Of a stretch of 8,507 nt of DNA, positions 1-6,801 are shown piece by piece (positions within the stretch are counted from its first letter, which is position 1; the number at the start of each line of letters is the position of its first letter). The DNA comes from an uncultured bacterium (GTDB taxonomy: Bacteria; Patescibacteriota; Minisyncoccia; Phycocordibacterales; UBA9973), in NCBI GenBank assembly GCA_903869975.1, contig CAIQBF010000056.1, forward strand, positions 1 through 8,507, given 5' to 3'. The position numbers and the translations under genes are program-made. The notes below the pieces were generated by a model. The model searched no databases and had not been told where the DNA came from. It saw nothing but the letters and a program-made list of their open reading frames with translations.

Positions 1-1
1 G

Positions 2-40
2 GAAGTATACCTGGATATCGAAAAAGAAAAAGGTTCTTAG
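2..40 (+). CDS. Possible C-terminal tail of a convergent gene entering from the left edge
   Basis: Reading from base 2 gives EVYLDIEKEKGS followed by a TAG stop at 38-40. The charged, protein-like tail fits the end of a plus-strand gene that converges on tsaE, whose own stop (37-39 on the opposite strand) would overlap it. Only twelve codons are visible and the third frame is also open here, so this is a tentative call and no function can be given. Confidence 0.25.
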   Translation, partial: EVYLDIEKEKGS

Positions 41-477
41 AAAGAAATCTGACGGACCTCTTCGCTCTCGTGTGCGAGCGTAACCACCACGGCATCTTCT
101 GGAATAGCTCCGGGGACTTTCCCCGGCCACTCAACAAGGACAAGGGCTTTTGGGTCAGCGACGAGCTCCTGCCAGCCGAGACGCGAGAGCTCTGCTGCCG
201 ACTCAAGACGATATGCATCAATGTGTACTAAACGGGAAAACCCCCCCGGTTCGCCTGGAAGCACGTACTCTTTCATGATCACAAAGGTGGGAGAGATTAC
301 TGTTTCAGTGATGCCAAGTTCTCGTGCGAGCGCCTGGGTGAGTGTGGTTTTCCCCGCACCAAGATCGCCCGATAGCGCGACTACGGTCGCTCGTTCCCTG
401 CTTGAGCGGCGCTGGATCTCCTCAAAAAGAATTTTGGTAATCTCACTGAGTTCGTCTTTCCGAAATGTTTTCTGCAT
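37..477 (-). CDS. tsaE: tRNA threonylcarbamoyladenosine biosynthesis ATPase TsaE (YjeE family)
   Basis: TsaE is the small cytoplasmic P-loop ATPase that works with TsaB and TsaD to place threonylcarbamoyl on A37 of tRNAs reading ANN codons; hydrolysis by TsaE is needed for repeated turnover. At 146 residues it has the normal family length. Visible hallmarks are the Walker A motif GDLGAGKTT (residues 37-45), the switch-like SPTF (62-65), HIDAYRL (85-91) and the LVEWPGK segment (114-120), in the family order. The ATG at 475-477 begins MQKTF, and no earlier in-frame start is plausible because a hairpin lies just upstream. A GGAAG lies only two bases from the ATG, too close for a typical ribosome site. 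TsaB and TsaD genes are not in the window. It lies downstream of the surface-protein gene on the same strand but beyond a strong hairpin, so co-transcription is doubtful. Identification is firm. Confidence 0.95.
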   Translation of the reverse strand: MQKTFRKDELSEITKILFEEIQRRSSRERATVVALSGDLGAGKTTLTQALARELGITETVISPTFVIMKEYVLPGEPGGFSRLVHIDAYRLESAAELSRLGWQELVADPKALVLVEWPGKVPGAIPEDAVVVTLAHESEEVRQISF

Positions 478-494
478 AACTTCCGAAATACTAA

Positions 495-527
495 CACAGG
501 CCGCTTCCCGATGGGAAGCGGCCTGTG
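495..527 (-). terminator. Perfect 15-bp hairpin between the surface-protein gene and tsaE
   Basis: The arms 495-509 and 513-527 (CACAGGCCGCTTCCC and its exact reverse complement) enclose a 3-base loop. The stem begins about 37 bases after the surface-protein stop and ends 17 bases before the tsaE ATG on the minus strand. After the stem the minus strand reads TTAGTATTT, which is T-rich but not a clean T run, so intrinsic termination is likely yet may be leaky. It could instead act as an attenuator or an mRNA stability element for tsaE. Confidence 0.65.
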
Positions 528-563
528 CGCTGATTCATTCTCGTTCTTTACACCCGTCCCTCC

Positions 564-3497
564 TTAGTGAGGAAGATTGTTTCCGTGATACGACCCGTGG
601 TCATCGTGCGAAGTATTCGCGCGTGGCGCTGGCGTATCGTAGTGGACATGGTTTACCGCTGGGGCTGCCATGCGGCGGTCAGCCTCTCCGCGATGGTAGA
701 AGTAGCGAGCAATGAGGAGAAGGATAATGATGAGTCCGATGAGCAATATCCAACCGAGAAGCGTCGACGGGAAGAAACCGTATCCGAAGAGCGCAAGACC
801 GGTGAGACTGTTGCGGTTCACTACATTGTTAAGCACGTAGGCGACAGCACTATCCTGTGCGTTGTAGGGAGCAGTGAATGCAATCGTTGCTGTGGTTACA
901 AGCGTGTTACCCGGAAGGACATTCATATCAGCGACTGCCTGGATGATGATCGTTCCCTGCGCGCCAGGAACAAGTGTTCCAAGATCAGCAGCAACAGTAT
1001 TGTTGGTCGTCAGAACACCCTGGCTCGAAGAGCGGAATGTGATACCAGTCGGAAGGATGACATTGAGCACCGCCTTCGTAAGGGTAACATTCGAGATGTT
1101 CTGGTAGTTTACGGTGTACGTAACCGAGTCTCCTGGAGCAATACCGGAAGGCTGATCCGTGATAGAGAGCGATACAAAGGATGATCCTCCACCCGTACCT
1201 ACGCGAGTCACGATAGTCGTATTCGTATTTGTATTCGTGTTTGTAGTATTGATGACTGTTGCAGCCGGAGTTGTGAATGCAACCGTCGACCCTGGGTATG
1301 TCTGTCCGTTTACAGAAGCGACAATACGGTAGTAGTACGTCGTATTTGGATTCGTTGTAATAGTGTCAAAGTAGTTCGAAGATGTAGTACCTGAAATACT
1401 CTGCGCAGCTGTCTGGTACCCAAGAACAGGAGATGTTCCGTATTCAAAGTACGCAGTACCGTTGTAGATATTATTCGTACCGATAACGAGACCGTTGAAG
1501 CGGACAGATCGTGCGTTCACGTTTGTTACAAGCGATGTTATGGCAGCGATACCGCTAGTAGTGCCTCCGTTGTTTGTATAAAACGAGAGCGTTCCACCGT
1601 AGCTTGTTCCGCCAGTGCTTGTTGCAACAAGCTGGAAGTAGTACGTCGTGTTCGGCAAAAGATTGCTGACGTATGTAGACACGTTACCGTAGGTTCCGCT
1701 CATTGTCTGAGTAGGAGTCTGGCTATAGAGCGAGTACTGGCTCGTACCGTACTGGAAGTAATAGTTTACATTCGAGTAACAATTGTATGAACACCCAGTG
1801 CTGTTCGAGGTAATGTATCCGTTGAATGTCGCAGTGCCTCCAGTTGTATTCGTCGCAGCGGTGGTTGTTGCAACAGGAGCCATGTTTGAAACCGAAGTGT
1901 TCGTGACGGTCACTGTGCGAGTAGTCGTATTCGTCGTAAGTGTGTAGTCGGTTGAACCAGTTATTGGACCAACAGACTGTGAGCCTGTGACCGAGTATGA
2001 ATTTACTCCAGGGCCCCAAACATGCACATTTGTACAGCCTGAAGCATTCCAATAGAGCGTCGTGCTTGATCCATACGCCACCACCGTCGGTGAAGCGTAG
2101 AAGGATGGAGTCCCACAGCTTGATACTGTATCAGTCGTCACGGTTGTGTATGCGTACACGTTCGGTGCACCGAATACTGTACCGGTAAGTGTGTACTGTG
2201 TCGTTGTGTACAAAGCACTCGTGCTGTACGAGCTGCGTCCAGTAACATCAACGTTTGTGAAATTGTCACCACTGAGAGTGACCGAAGCACAGCCCGTAGC
2301 GTTCCACGAGAGCGTTGTGGAATTACCGCTTACTACATTTGAAGGAGAGGCACTAAAAGATGTGAGCGAACATGCGTTTGATGATCCACCGCCAGACACC
2401 GTGACTGTAGCCGCAGCGCTTGCGTTGTTTCCGTCACCGTACGCCGTGAGGAGGTAGTTCATGCTCTTCGTGAGCGGTCCGGTCGATGTTGATCCGTTGG
2501 CCGCGTACGAGGTGCCGGCAGCGCCGTTCCCCGCGATAGCAACAGAGGTACATCCAGATGTAGCCCAGGTGAGCGTTGAAGCAGAGCCTGAATTTACATT
2601 CTCAGGAACACCCTTGAATGAAGAGATAACACAGCCTGCCGTCGCACCAGAAACAGTAACCGTGACTGGCAATGAACGCGAGCGGTATCCTGTCGCATTC
2701 GCCTCAAGCGTATACGTAGTGGTGTACTGAAGCGGATCTGTTGTGCGCGCGCCGTTTACCGGAACGCTAACATAGGCACGATTGAGTTCAAGTGAAGCTA
2801 CAGCACAGCCAGTCGTTCCCCATGAGAGAGTGACTGCCTCGCCAGCCTTAACCGAATACTTGCTTGGCGTGAGGTAGTTGATAGTACAGGTATCGCCTGA
2901 GCCACCATTGTCTACCTGAGTGACCGTGTCATTGCTTACCTCGAACATATAGCGCACGAGTCCAAGGTGACAGTAGCTGTCTCCCCCACACGAAGAAGCA
3001 GACGGGATAGTCCCGAGATTCTGTGTAGTAGAAAGCGGCATTGGTGTCTGATTGATAGTCTTGTTGGCCATCCAGACAACACTGATGAGCTTGAGCGAGT
3101 GTGCCTTGCCGTCGGTAAAGTTTACAAGAACAGGACCTGCTGCCTGTGTTGAACCAGAAGCGACAAAACCATTGAAGGTAAACGCTGTCTGCTTTCCTGT
3201 TGGAGTATTAATATGCGTCGTGGTGTTTAGAGCATCTACTGAGCTCGTATTGTGGTACCACACACCGACAGAGATTTTCTCTCCGCCCTTAGCGGTAACA
3301 GACGAACCCCAACAATCAGGACCTGCGTTCTCCTGAGTAGTGTCGTTTGCGATGATCGTAGTGTTTTTACAATCGTTGCTAAAGTTGTTCCACGTAACAG
3401 TGGCCGCTCCCGCGCTTGTCGGCACCGCCGAAAAGAGCGCGAGGGCGAAGACCGCCGCGAATGCGCTGTATATATATTTTTTCATACTATTTTTCAT
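564..3497 (-). CDS. Large secreted, membrane-anchored surface protein with Ig-like, FN3-like and DUF11-like modules
   Basis: This 977-residue protein is predicted to sit on the cell surface with one C-terminal anchor. An N-terminal signal peptide (about 1-31: MKNSMKK, a hydrophobic stretch, then SAGA) is followed by a Cys-containing N-terminal domain (32-190). Four divergent Ig-like repeats come next (about 204-284, 289-368, 376-460, 461-534); each opens with Cys and carries a G-x-(3-4)-TL-x-W-x-x-(S/T)GC-type signature, so each may hold one disulfide. Two FN3-like modules follow (539-643 and 649-745, both with FEYGTS/FQYGTS and NTTYYY/NTTYYF motifs). Then come a Thr-Asn linker (746-773), a DUF11-like module (774-894), a transmembrane helix (about 909-930) and a basic, His-rich cytoplasmic tail. 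An upstream in-frame ATG at 3569 is rejected because it would put 24 polar and basic residues before the signal peptide; ATG at 3485 (MKKYIYS) is also possible. No enzyme motif is visible. An adhesin or cell-envelope role is inferred from architecture only. Confidence 0.85.
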   Translation of the reverse strand: MKNSMKKYIYSAFAAVFALALFSAVPTSAGAATVTWNNFSNDCKNTTIIANDTTQENAGPDCWGSSVTAKGGEKISVGVWYHNTSSVDALNTTTHINTPTGKQTAFTFNGFVASGSTQAAGPVLVNFTDGKAHSLKLISVVWMANKTINQTPMPLSTTQNLGTIPSASSCGGDSYCHLGLVRYMFEVSNDTVTQVDNGGSGDTCTINYLTPSKYSVKAGEAVTLSWGTTGCAVASLELNRAYVSVPVNGARTTDPLQYTTTYTLEANATGYRSRSLPVTVTVSGATAGCVISSFKGVPENVNSGSASTLTWATSGCTSVAIAGNGAAGTSYAANGSTSTGPLTKSMNYLLTAYGDGNNASAAATVTVSGGGSSNACSLTSFSASPSNVVSGNSTTLSWNATGCASVTLSGDNFTNVDVTGRSSYSTSALYTTTQYTLTGTVFGAPNVYAYTTVTTDTVSSCGTPSFYASPTVVAYGSSTTLYWNASGCTNVHVWGPGVNSYSVTGSQSVGPITGSTDYTLTTNTTTRTVTVTNTSVSNMAPVATTTAATNTTGGTATFNGYITSNSTGCSYNCYSNVNYYFQYGTSQYSLYSQTPTQTMSGTYGNVSTYVSNLLPNTTYYFQLVATSTGGTSYGGTLSFYTNNGGTTSGIAAITSLVTNVNARSVRFNGLVIGTNNIYNGTAYFEYGTSPVLGYQTAAQSISGTTSSNYFDTITTNPNTTYYYRIVASVNGQTYPGSTVAFTTPAATVINTTNTNTNTNTTIVTRVGTGGGSSFVSLSITDQPSGIAPGDSVTYTVNYQNISNVTLTKAVLNVILPTGITFRSSSQGVLTTNNTVAADLGTLVPGAQGTIIIQAVADMNVLPGNTLVTTATIAFTAPYNAQDSAVAYVLNNVVNRNSLTGLALFGYGFFPSTLLGWILLIGLIIILLLIARYFYHRGEADRRMAAPAVNHVHYDTPAPRANTSHDDHGSYHGNNLPH
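1218..1250 (-). repeat. Asn-Thr codon microrepeat in the surface-protein linker
   Basis: On the coding strand, four AAY-ACR units lie in tandem at 1218-1241, and further Asn and Thr codons continue to 1250. They encode the flexible TNTNTNT hinge between the second FN3-like module and the DUF11-like module. The unit is 6 bases, so gain or loss of units by slippage would change hinge length without breaking the frame. Confidence 0.6.
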
Positions 3498-3519
3498 ACT
3501 GACTAATAATTGTTGCTTC

Positions 3520-3547
3520 GTTATAATAAGCGCACAGGACCTTTCAC
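3520..3547 (-). promoter_or_regulatory. Candidate promoter of the surface-protein gene
   Basis: On the minus strand a -35-like GTGAAA (3542-3547) stands 16 bases from a -10-like TATAAC (3520-3525; five of six consensus positions). Transcription would start near 3513, giving a leader of only about 16 bases before the ATG at 3497. No Shine-Dalgarno sequence is seen in that leader. The -35 match is mediocre. Confidence 0.4.
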
Positions 3548-3591
3548 ATCTTTTAGGTCTCAATCCCAAAGGATCAAGAACTAAAGAATGT

Positions 3592-3628
3592 GGAGCAACT
3601 AAATAAATTGTTTTTATAGAGCTGCTCC
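3592..3628 (-). terminator. Probable intrinsic terminator of the unrecognised secreted-protein gene
   Basis: As minus-strand RNA, GGAGCAGCU (3620-3628) pairs over nine positions with AGUUGCUCC (3592-3600), with one G-U wobble. The stem starts ten bases past the stop codon at 3638-3640 and is followed by the T-rich ATTCTTTAGTTCTT. The pairing is better on the minus strand than on the plus strand, where the wobble becomes an A-C mismatch, which supports this orientation. The loop is long (19 bases). Confidence 0.5.
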
Positions 3629-3637
3629 GTTTCTTTC

Positions 3638-4825
3638 TTAATTGTTCGCAAAGGCTGCGAACGATACCATTTTCAACTTTGTCTCAGAGTGTTCAAGAGC
3701 ACTCTTAATGCCGTGACCTCTGTTCAAGTAAACACTAAACTTCAGTTCAAACACCGGAGCAAAAACCAGCTCTTTCTGTTTTGGTCTTTGATTCGTTTTG
3801 ATGAAAGCAGTAGGGACTTGCATGAGATTAAACGATCTTGGATCGGGCCCACTCGAAACAATAGTTTTGGGATTTGGATTTATAACATCCGGGCGACTTG
3901 AACTTTTTTGCCCCGTCGGATGTTTAATATTTCCTCCCGAATCGACGACAGTCGTGTCATTTTTTTGCGTATTTGTAGGGGTACTTGTACCGCTAGTAGA
4001 ACTACCGCCAAAACTTCCACTTTTACAGAGGTAGTCCACGAGCCAAATACCAGCTCCGTTAACTGCCAATCCGCTAACCATCCAAAAACCAGGACTCCCG
4101 ATAAATGGATGAAACTCTCTGACCACCACAGATTCCACACAACATGTTCGACTAATAAATCTTTGTTCCCTTTTACGGTAAAAAAACTTATAGTCGACTG
4201 TTTGCTTTTTGCTGTGCCATTGACTGTCTGCGAGCTGACACGTTTTTTGTTTTGGTTTCTTGGGTGTGTACCACCCTTTAACCATCGAAACGGGATTCAT
4301 ACAGGCTTGCGCCTGATATAAAATCTTAACTCCAATCAACGAAGGTATCTCATAATACTCTCCGACGTCGAACGCCAGAAATTTTTCGTCAACCCCGTTA
4401 ATAATGGTAGGTGGTCGATTAATCCATACCCTTGTTCCATCATCCAACCAAGCCATCGCTCTGATAGAGCCATCACTCTCGGTGAGAAACGCTTGTTTCT
4501 CCATCTCATACAACGCAGGAGGTGATGTGATCATTGGTACAGTAAATCTATCACCGTACATATCAGTCAAAGTGATCTGATTACCGTGCCTAACCCCAAA
4601 GGTCAGCAAAGCATTGGTAATTCCCTCCATCTTGTCTGTCTCCGTTTTGGGGATAGTCATCCCGGAACGAAGCAACCCCGGTGTAGGGTTGGTCAATTCT
4701 TGTAAAGAATGGTTTCTCAGCTCCGCTGAATAGCGGTGCCAAGTATTTCCTTTCCTTTTCATTTCTTGTGCCGTGGCACAAAAAGTAGTCAGCGCAGCAA
4801 GCGCAAAAATCAACATCTTTTTCAT
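3638..4825 (-). CDS. Unrecognised secreted or membrane protein with signal peptide
   Basis: I do not recognise this 395-residue protein. It begins MKKMLIFALAALTTFCATAQE, a classic signal peptide with a likely signal peptidase I site after ATA or TAQ. The Cys at 16 is preceded by TTF and is a poor lipobox. The next part (about 25-170) is a mixed globular stretch with several Trp and Asp-Gly turns. A Cys- and Lys-rich part follows (about 175-240, including a CC pair at 228-229). Then come a hydrophobic segment (about 245-266) that could span the membrane and a Ser/Thr/Gly/Pro-rich linker (about 269-315). The final 80 residues include KELVFAPVFELKFSVYLNRG, which looks like beta strands. Its sequence is clearly poorer in G+C than pilB or ruvB (one 60-base sample is 38% against 60% in pilB), so it may have been acquired. 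It has its own promoter and terminator and seems to be a single-gene transcript. The AxAQ-type cleavage site resembles Bacteroidota signal peptides, which is only suggestive. Confidence 0.75.
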   Translation of the reverse strand: MKKMLIFALAALTTFCATAQEMKRKGNTWHRYSAELRNHSLQELTNPTPGLLRSGMTIPKTETDKMEGITNALLTFGVRHGNQITLTDMYGDRFTVPMITSPPALYEMEKQAFLTESDGSIRAMAWLDDGTRVWINRPPTIINGVDEKFLAFDVGEYYEIPSLIGVKILYQAQACMNPVSMVKGWYTPKKPKQKTCQLADSQWHSKKQTVDYKFFYRKREQRFISRTCCVESVVVREFHPFIGSPGFWMVSGLAVNGAGIWLVDYLCKSGSFGGSSTSGTSTPTNTQKNDTTVVDSGGNIKHPTGQKSSSRPDVINPNPKTIVSSGPDPRSFNLMQVPTAFIKTNQRPKQKELVFAPVFELKFSVYLNRGHGIKSALEHSETKLKMVSFAAFANN

Positions 4826-4872
4826 GTTCTGAGATTTATTTTGTAAAGAATTCGGTTTCTATAATTTCTAAC

Positions 4873-4901
4873 ATTCTACACCATATCGTCAAAAAAGTCA
4901 A
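4873..4901 (-). promoter_or_regulatory. Sigma70-type promoter for the unrecognised secreted-protein gene
   Basis: On the minus strand TTGACT (4896-4901) and TAGAAT (4873-4878) each match consensus at five of six positions and are separated by the ideal 17 bases. Transcription would begin near 4866, leaving a leader of about 40 bases before the ATG at 4825. That leader is AT-rich and shows no clear ribosome binding site. This is the best promoter match in the window. Confidence 0.7.
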
Positions 4902-4933
4902 GGATGGGCTTAGCGAACCGCGCCGGTTTGATA

Positions 4934-4939
4934 TATACT
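4934..4939 (+). promoter_or_regulatory. -10 box giving a near-leaderless pilB transcript
   Basis: TATACT lies 10 bases before the pilB ATG at 4950, so transcription would start about four bases before the start codon. The expected -35 position holds only the weak TAGCGA or TTAGCG. No Shine-Dalgarno sequence is present, which agrees with leaderless translation. The box faces away from the promoter of the neighbouring minus-strand gene within the same 124-base intergenic space. Confidence 0.45.
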
Positions 4940-4949
4940 TATTTTACCC

Positions 4950-6644
4950 ATGCCTCAAGACTTCGACGACAAAATCGACCGTCAAATAAACGAGTTCAAA
5001 GCCCAAGAGGAAGAAGCCTTGGCTTCCGTGCTCGCAAGCTCCCGATACAACATCCCCTACGTCGATCTTTCAGCCACAACAATCCAAAACGAGGCACTCC
5101 GCCTCATCGACGAAGCCGAAGCACGGCGCATAAAAGTCGCCCCATTTAAGATATTCGGCAAAGAAGCACATATCGCTATCCTCTCCCCAGGGGACGACGA
5201 CACCCGCGCATACCTCGAAGATCTTTCTCGAAAGGGCTACATCGTCATCTCCTACATGGCAAGTCATGCCAGTCTTGAACGCGCGTGGGGCCGATACAAA
5301 GAAATATCTTTCGCACAGGAGTCTCGCCGCGGAGGACTTGATGTTTCGGCGGAAACACTCATCGAACTCAAGGATCGCATCAAAAGTATGGACGACGTTC
5401 AGAAGATTGCAGAAGAGATCACGGCAAGCCACGATATACATTCAACAAGCCGCCTCCTTGAAGTCATTCTTGCCGGAGCTATTTCACTCCAATGTTCCGA
5501 CGTGCACGTAGAAGCCGAAGAGAAACGCACTCGCATCCGCTTCCGTCTCGACGGTGTTCTGCGCGACGTGCTCTTTCTGGAGCCCAAGGCCTACCACCTG
5601 CTCAACTCGCGCATCAAGCTTATTGCCGGACTGAAACTCACCATCACCACCCGTGCACAAGACGGCCGTTTTAGCATCTTCATCAATAGTGAGGAGATCT
5701 CTATGCGTACTTCGACTGTCCCGGGAGAGTACGGCGAATCTATCGTTATGCGTATTCTCGATCCAAAGTCCATTCAGGTCGACCTTGCAAACATGGGTAT
5801 CGAACCCAAACTATTCCAAATCATCGATGCAGAGATCAAGAAACCAAACGGACTTATCCTTATTACGGGACCTACCGGAAGCGGAAAAACCACTACACTG
5901 TATGCGTTTCTGAAGAAAATCTATACGCCAGAGATCAAGATGATCACGATCGAAGACCCGGTTGAATACCACCTCACCGGAATCACGCAGACACAGACAG
6001 AGCCGGGGTACACGTTCCTCGACGGTCTTCGCGCCGCGCTTCGCCAGGACCCGGATGTGATCATGGTGGGAGAAATCCGTGACGCTGAAACAGCAGGTAT
6101 CGCCGTCGAATCCGCACTCACCGGTCACATCGTCTTCTCCACGCTCCATACGAACAACGCCGCCGGCGTCATCCCCCGCCTCATCGACCTCCAAGTAAAC
6201 CCAAAAATTCTGGTCTCAGCGCTCTCCCTCTCAATCGCACAGCGTCTTGTGCGCAAACTCTGCAAAGTGTGCAAAGTTGAGCGTCCCGTGGCTCCAGAAG
6301 AAGAAGCGCTGCTCCGCAAAATACTCAAAGGAGCTGGCGACGCAGGCAAAAATCTTGCCGCCTACAATCTCACGGTCGATGCCCCGATCAAGCTCTACAC
6401 AGCGCCTGGTTGTCCCAAGTGCAACAACACTGGATTCAAAGGACGCATGGGTATCTTCGAGGCCATTCTGACGGATGAGGAAATAGAAAAGATAATTCCA
6501 ACCAATCCAAGCGAGCGCGAAATCAAGCGCGTTGCCAACAAACAAGGAATCTTCAACATGCAAGAAGACGGTGTCGTCAAAATTCTCTCGGGAATTACTT
6601 CGCTCGAAGAAGTGCAGTCAGTAGTAGATCTTACGGAAGAATAA
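4950..6644 (+). CDS. pilB: Type IV pilus assembly / type II secretion ATPase, PilB/GspE family
   Basis: This 564-residue hexameric motor ATPase powers pilus extension (PilB) or pseudopilus assembly (GspE) from the cytoplasmic face of the inner membrane. The N-terminus has a charged, probably helical stretch (1-30) and a T2SSE_N/MshEN-like domain (about 34-110). The core starts near LLEVILAGAISLQCSDVHVE (169-188). Key motifs are intact: Walker A GPTGSGKT (307-314), Asp box IEDPVE (334-339), Walker B DPDVIMVGEIRD (367-378) with the catalytic-type Glu375, and His box TGHIVFSTLHTN (391-402). The tetracysteine zinc site CKVC (438-441) and CPKC (488-491) marks PilB/GspE and argues against the retraction ATPase PilT, which lacks it. 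PilB is favoured because CPR genomes usually carry type IV pili, but GspE cannot be excluded. No pilT, pilC or pilin gene is adjacent, so the gene stands outside its usual cluster as far as the window shows. It is very likely functional. Confidence 0.93.
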   Translation: MPQDFDDKIDRQINEFKAQEEEALASVLASSRYNIPYVDLSATTIQNEALRLIDEAEARRIKVAPFKIFGKEAHIAILSPGDDDTRAYLEDLSRKGYIVISYMASHASLERAWGRYKEISFAQESRRGGLDVSAETLIELKDRIKSMDDVQKIAEEITASHDIHSTSRLLEVILAGAISLQCSDVHVEAEEKRTRIRFRLDGVLRDVLFLEPKAYHLLNSRIKLIAGLKLTITTRAQDGRFSIFINSEEISMRTSTVPGEYGESIVMRILDPKSIQVDLANMGIEPKLFQIIDAEIKKPNGLILITGPTGSGKTTTLYAFLKKIYTPEIKMITIEDPVEYHLTGITQTQTEPGYTFLDGLRAALRQDPDVIMVGEIRDAETAGIAVESALTGHIVFSTLHTNNAAGVIPRLIDLQVNPKILVSALSLSIAQRLVRKLCKVCKVERPVAPEEEALLRKILKGAGDAGKNLAAYNLTVDAPIKLYTAPGCPKCNNTGFKGRMGIFEAILTDEEIEKIIPTNPSEREIKRVANKQGIFNMQEDGVVKILSGITSLEEVQSVVDLTEE

Positions 6645-6662
6645 CATTCTTTCTTGTATCCC

Positions 6663-6784
6663 CGCGCAAAATAAAAACACTGGTTTGAAGAAGGCCTCGC
6701 GCAGGCGCTTGGCGCCGAGCGGCCCCGCTCGCGAGCACGCGAGACAGGGGTTGCCTTTTCAAACCAGTGTTTTTATTTTGCGCG
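6663..6784. repeat. 122-base element with perfect 27-bp inverted termini and GC-rich folded core
   Basis: The arms 6663-6689 and 6758-6784 are exact reverse complements over 27 bases, including AATAAAAACACTGGTTTG and its partner. Pairing continues, after one bulged G (6690), through 6691-6695 with 6753-6757. Further in, CTCGCG (6696-6701) pairs with CGCGAG (6738-6743). The apex can form GGCGC-TTG-GCGCC (6704-6716) or CGAGC-GGCCCC-GCTCG (6716-6731); the two share one base. The element begins 18 bases after the pilB stop. Its outer CACTGG/CCAGTG stem is flanked by an A-rich run on one side and TTTTTATTTT on the other, as in a bidirectional intrinsic terminator, so it probably ends pilB transcription. 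The length of the stem and the large folded core also resemble a MITE or REP-type mobile repeat, but I see no target-site duplication. Confidence 0.85.
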
Positions 6785-6801
6785 AGTAGGCAACAAAAAA
6801 A

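Noticed and set aside
567..1184. Plus-strand 205-codon open frame opposite the surface-protein gene
   Set aside because: The minus-strand frame has clear domains and a membrane anchor; the plus frame is a codon-bias shadow rich in Arg, Ser and Val with no family features.
3498..3569. Longer N-terminus for the surface protein starting at ATG 3569
   Set aside because: It would add 24 mostly polar and basic residues before a clear signal peptide and would read through the candidate promoter; the start at 3497 is more sensible.
3908..4321. Plus-strand 137-codon open frame opposite the unrecognised secreted-protein gene
   Set aside because: The minus-strand frame has a signal peptide, promoter and terminator; the plus frame has no supporting signals.
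4763..4825. Lipobox at Cys16 of the unrecognised secreted protein
   Set aside because: The residues before the Cys are TTF rather than a small residue such as Ala or Gly at -1, so a lipoprotein site is unlikely; a signal peptidase I site fits better.
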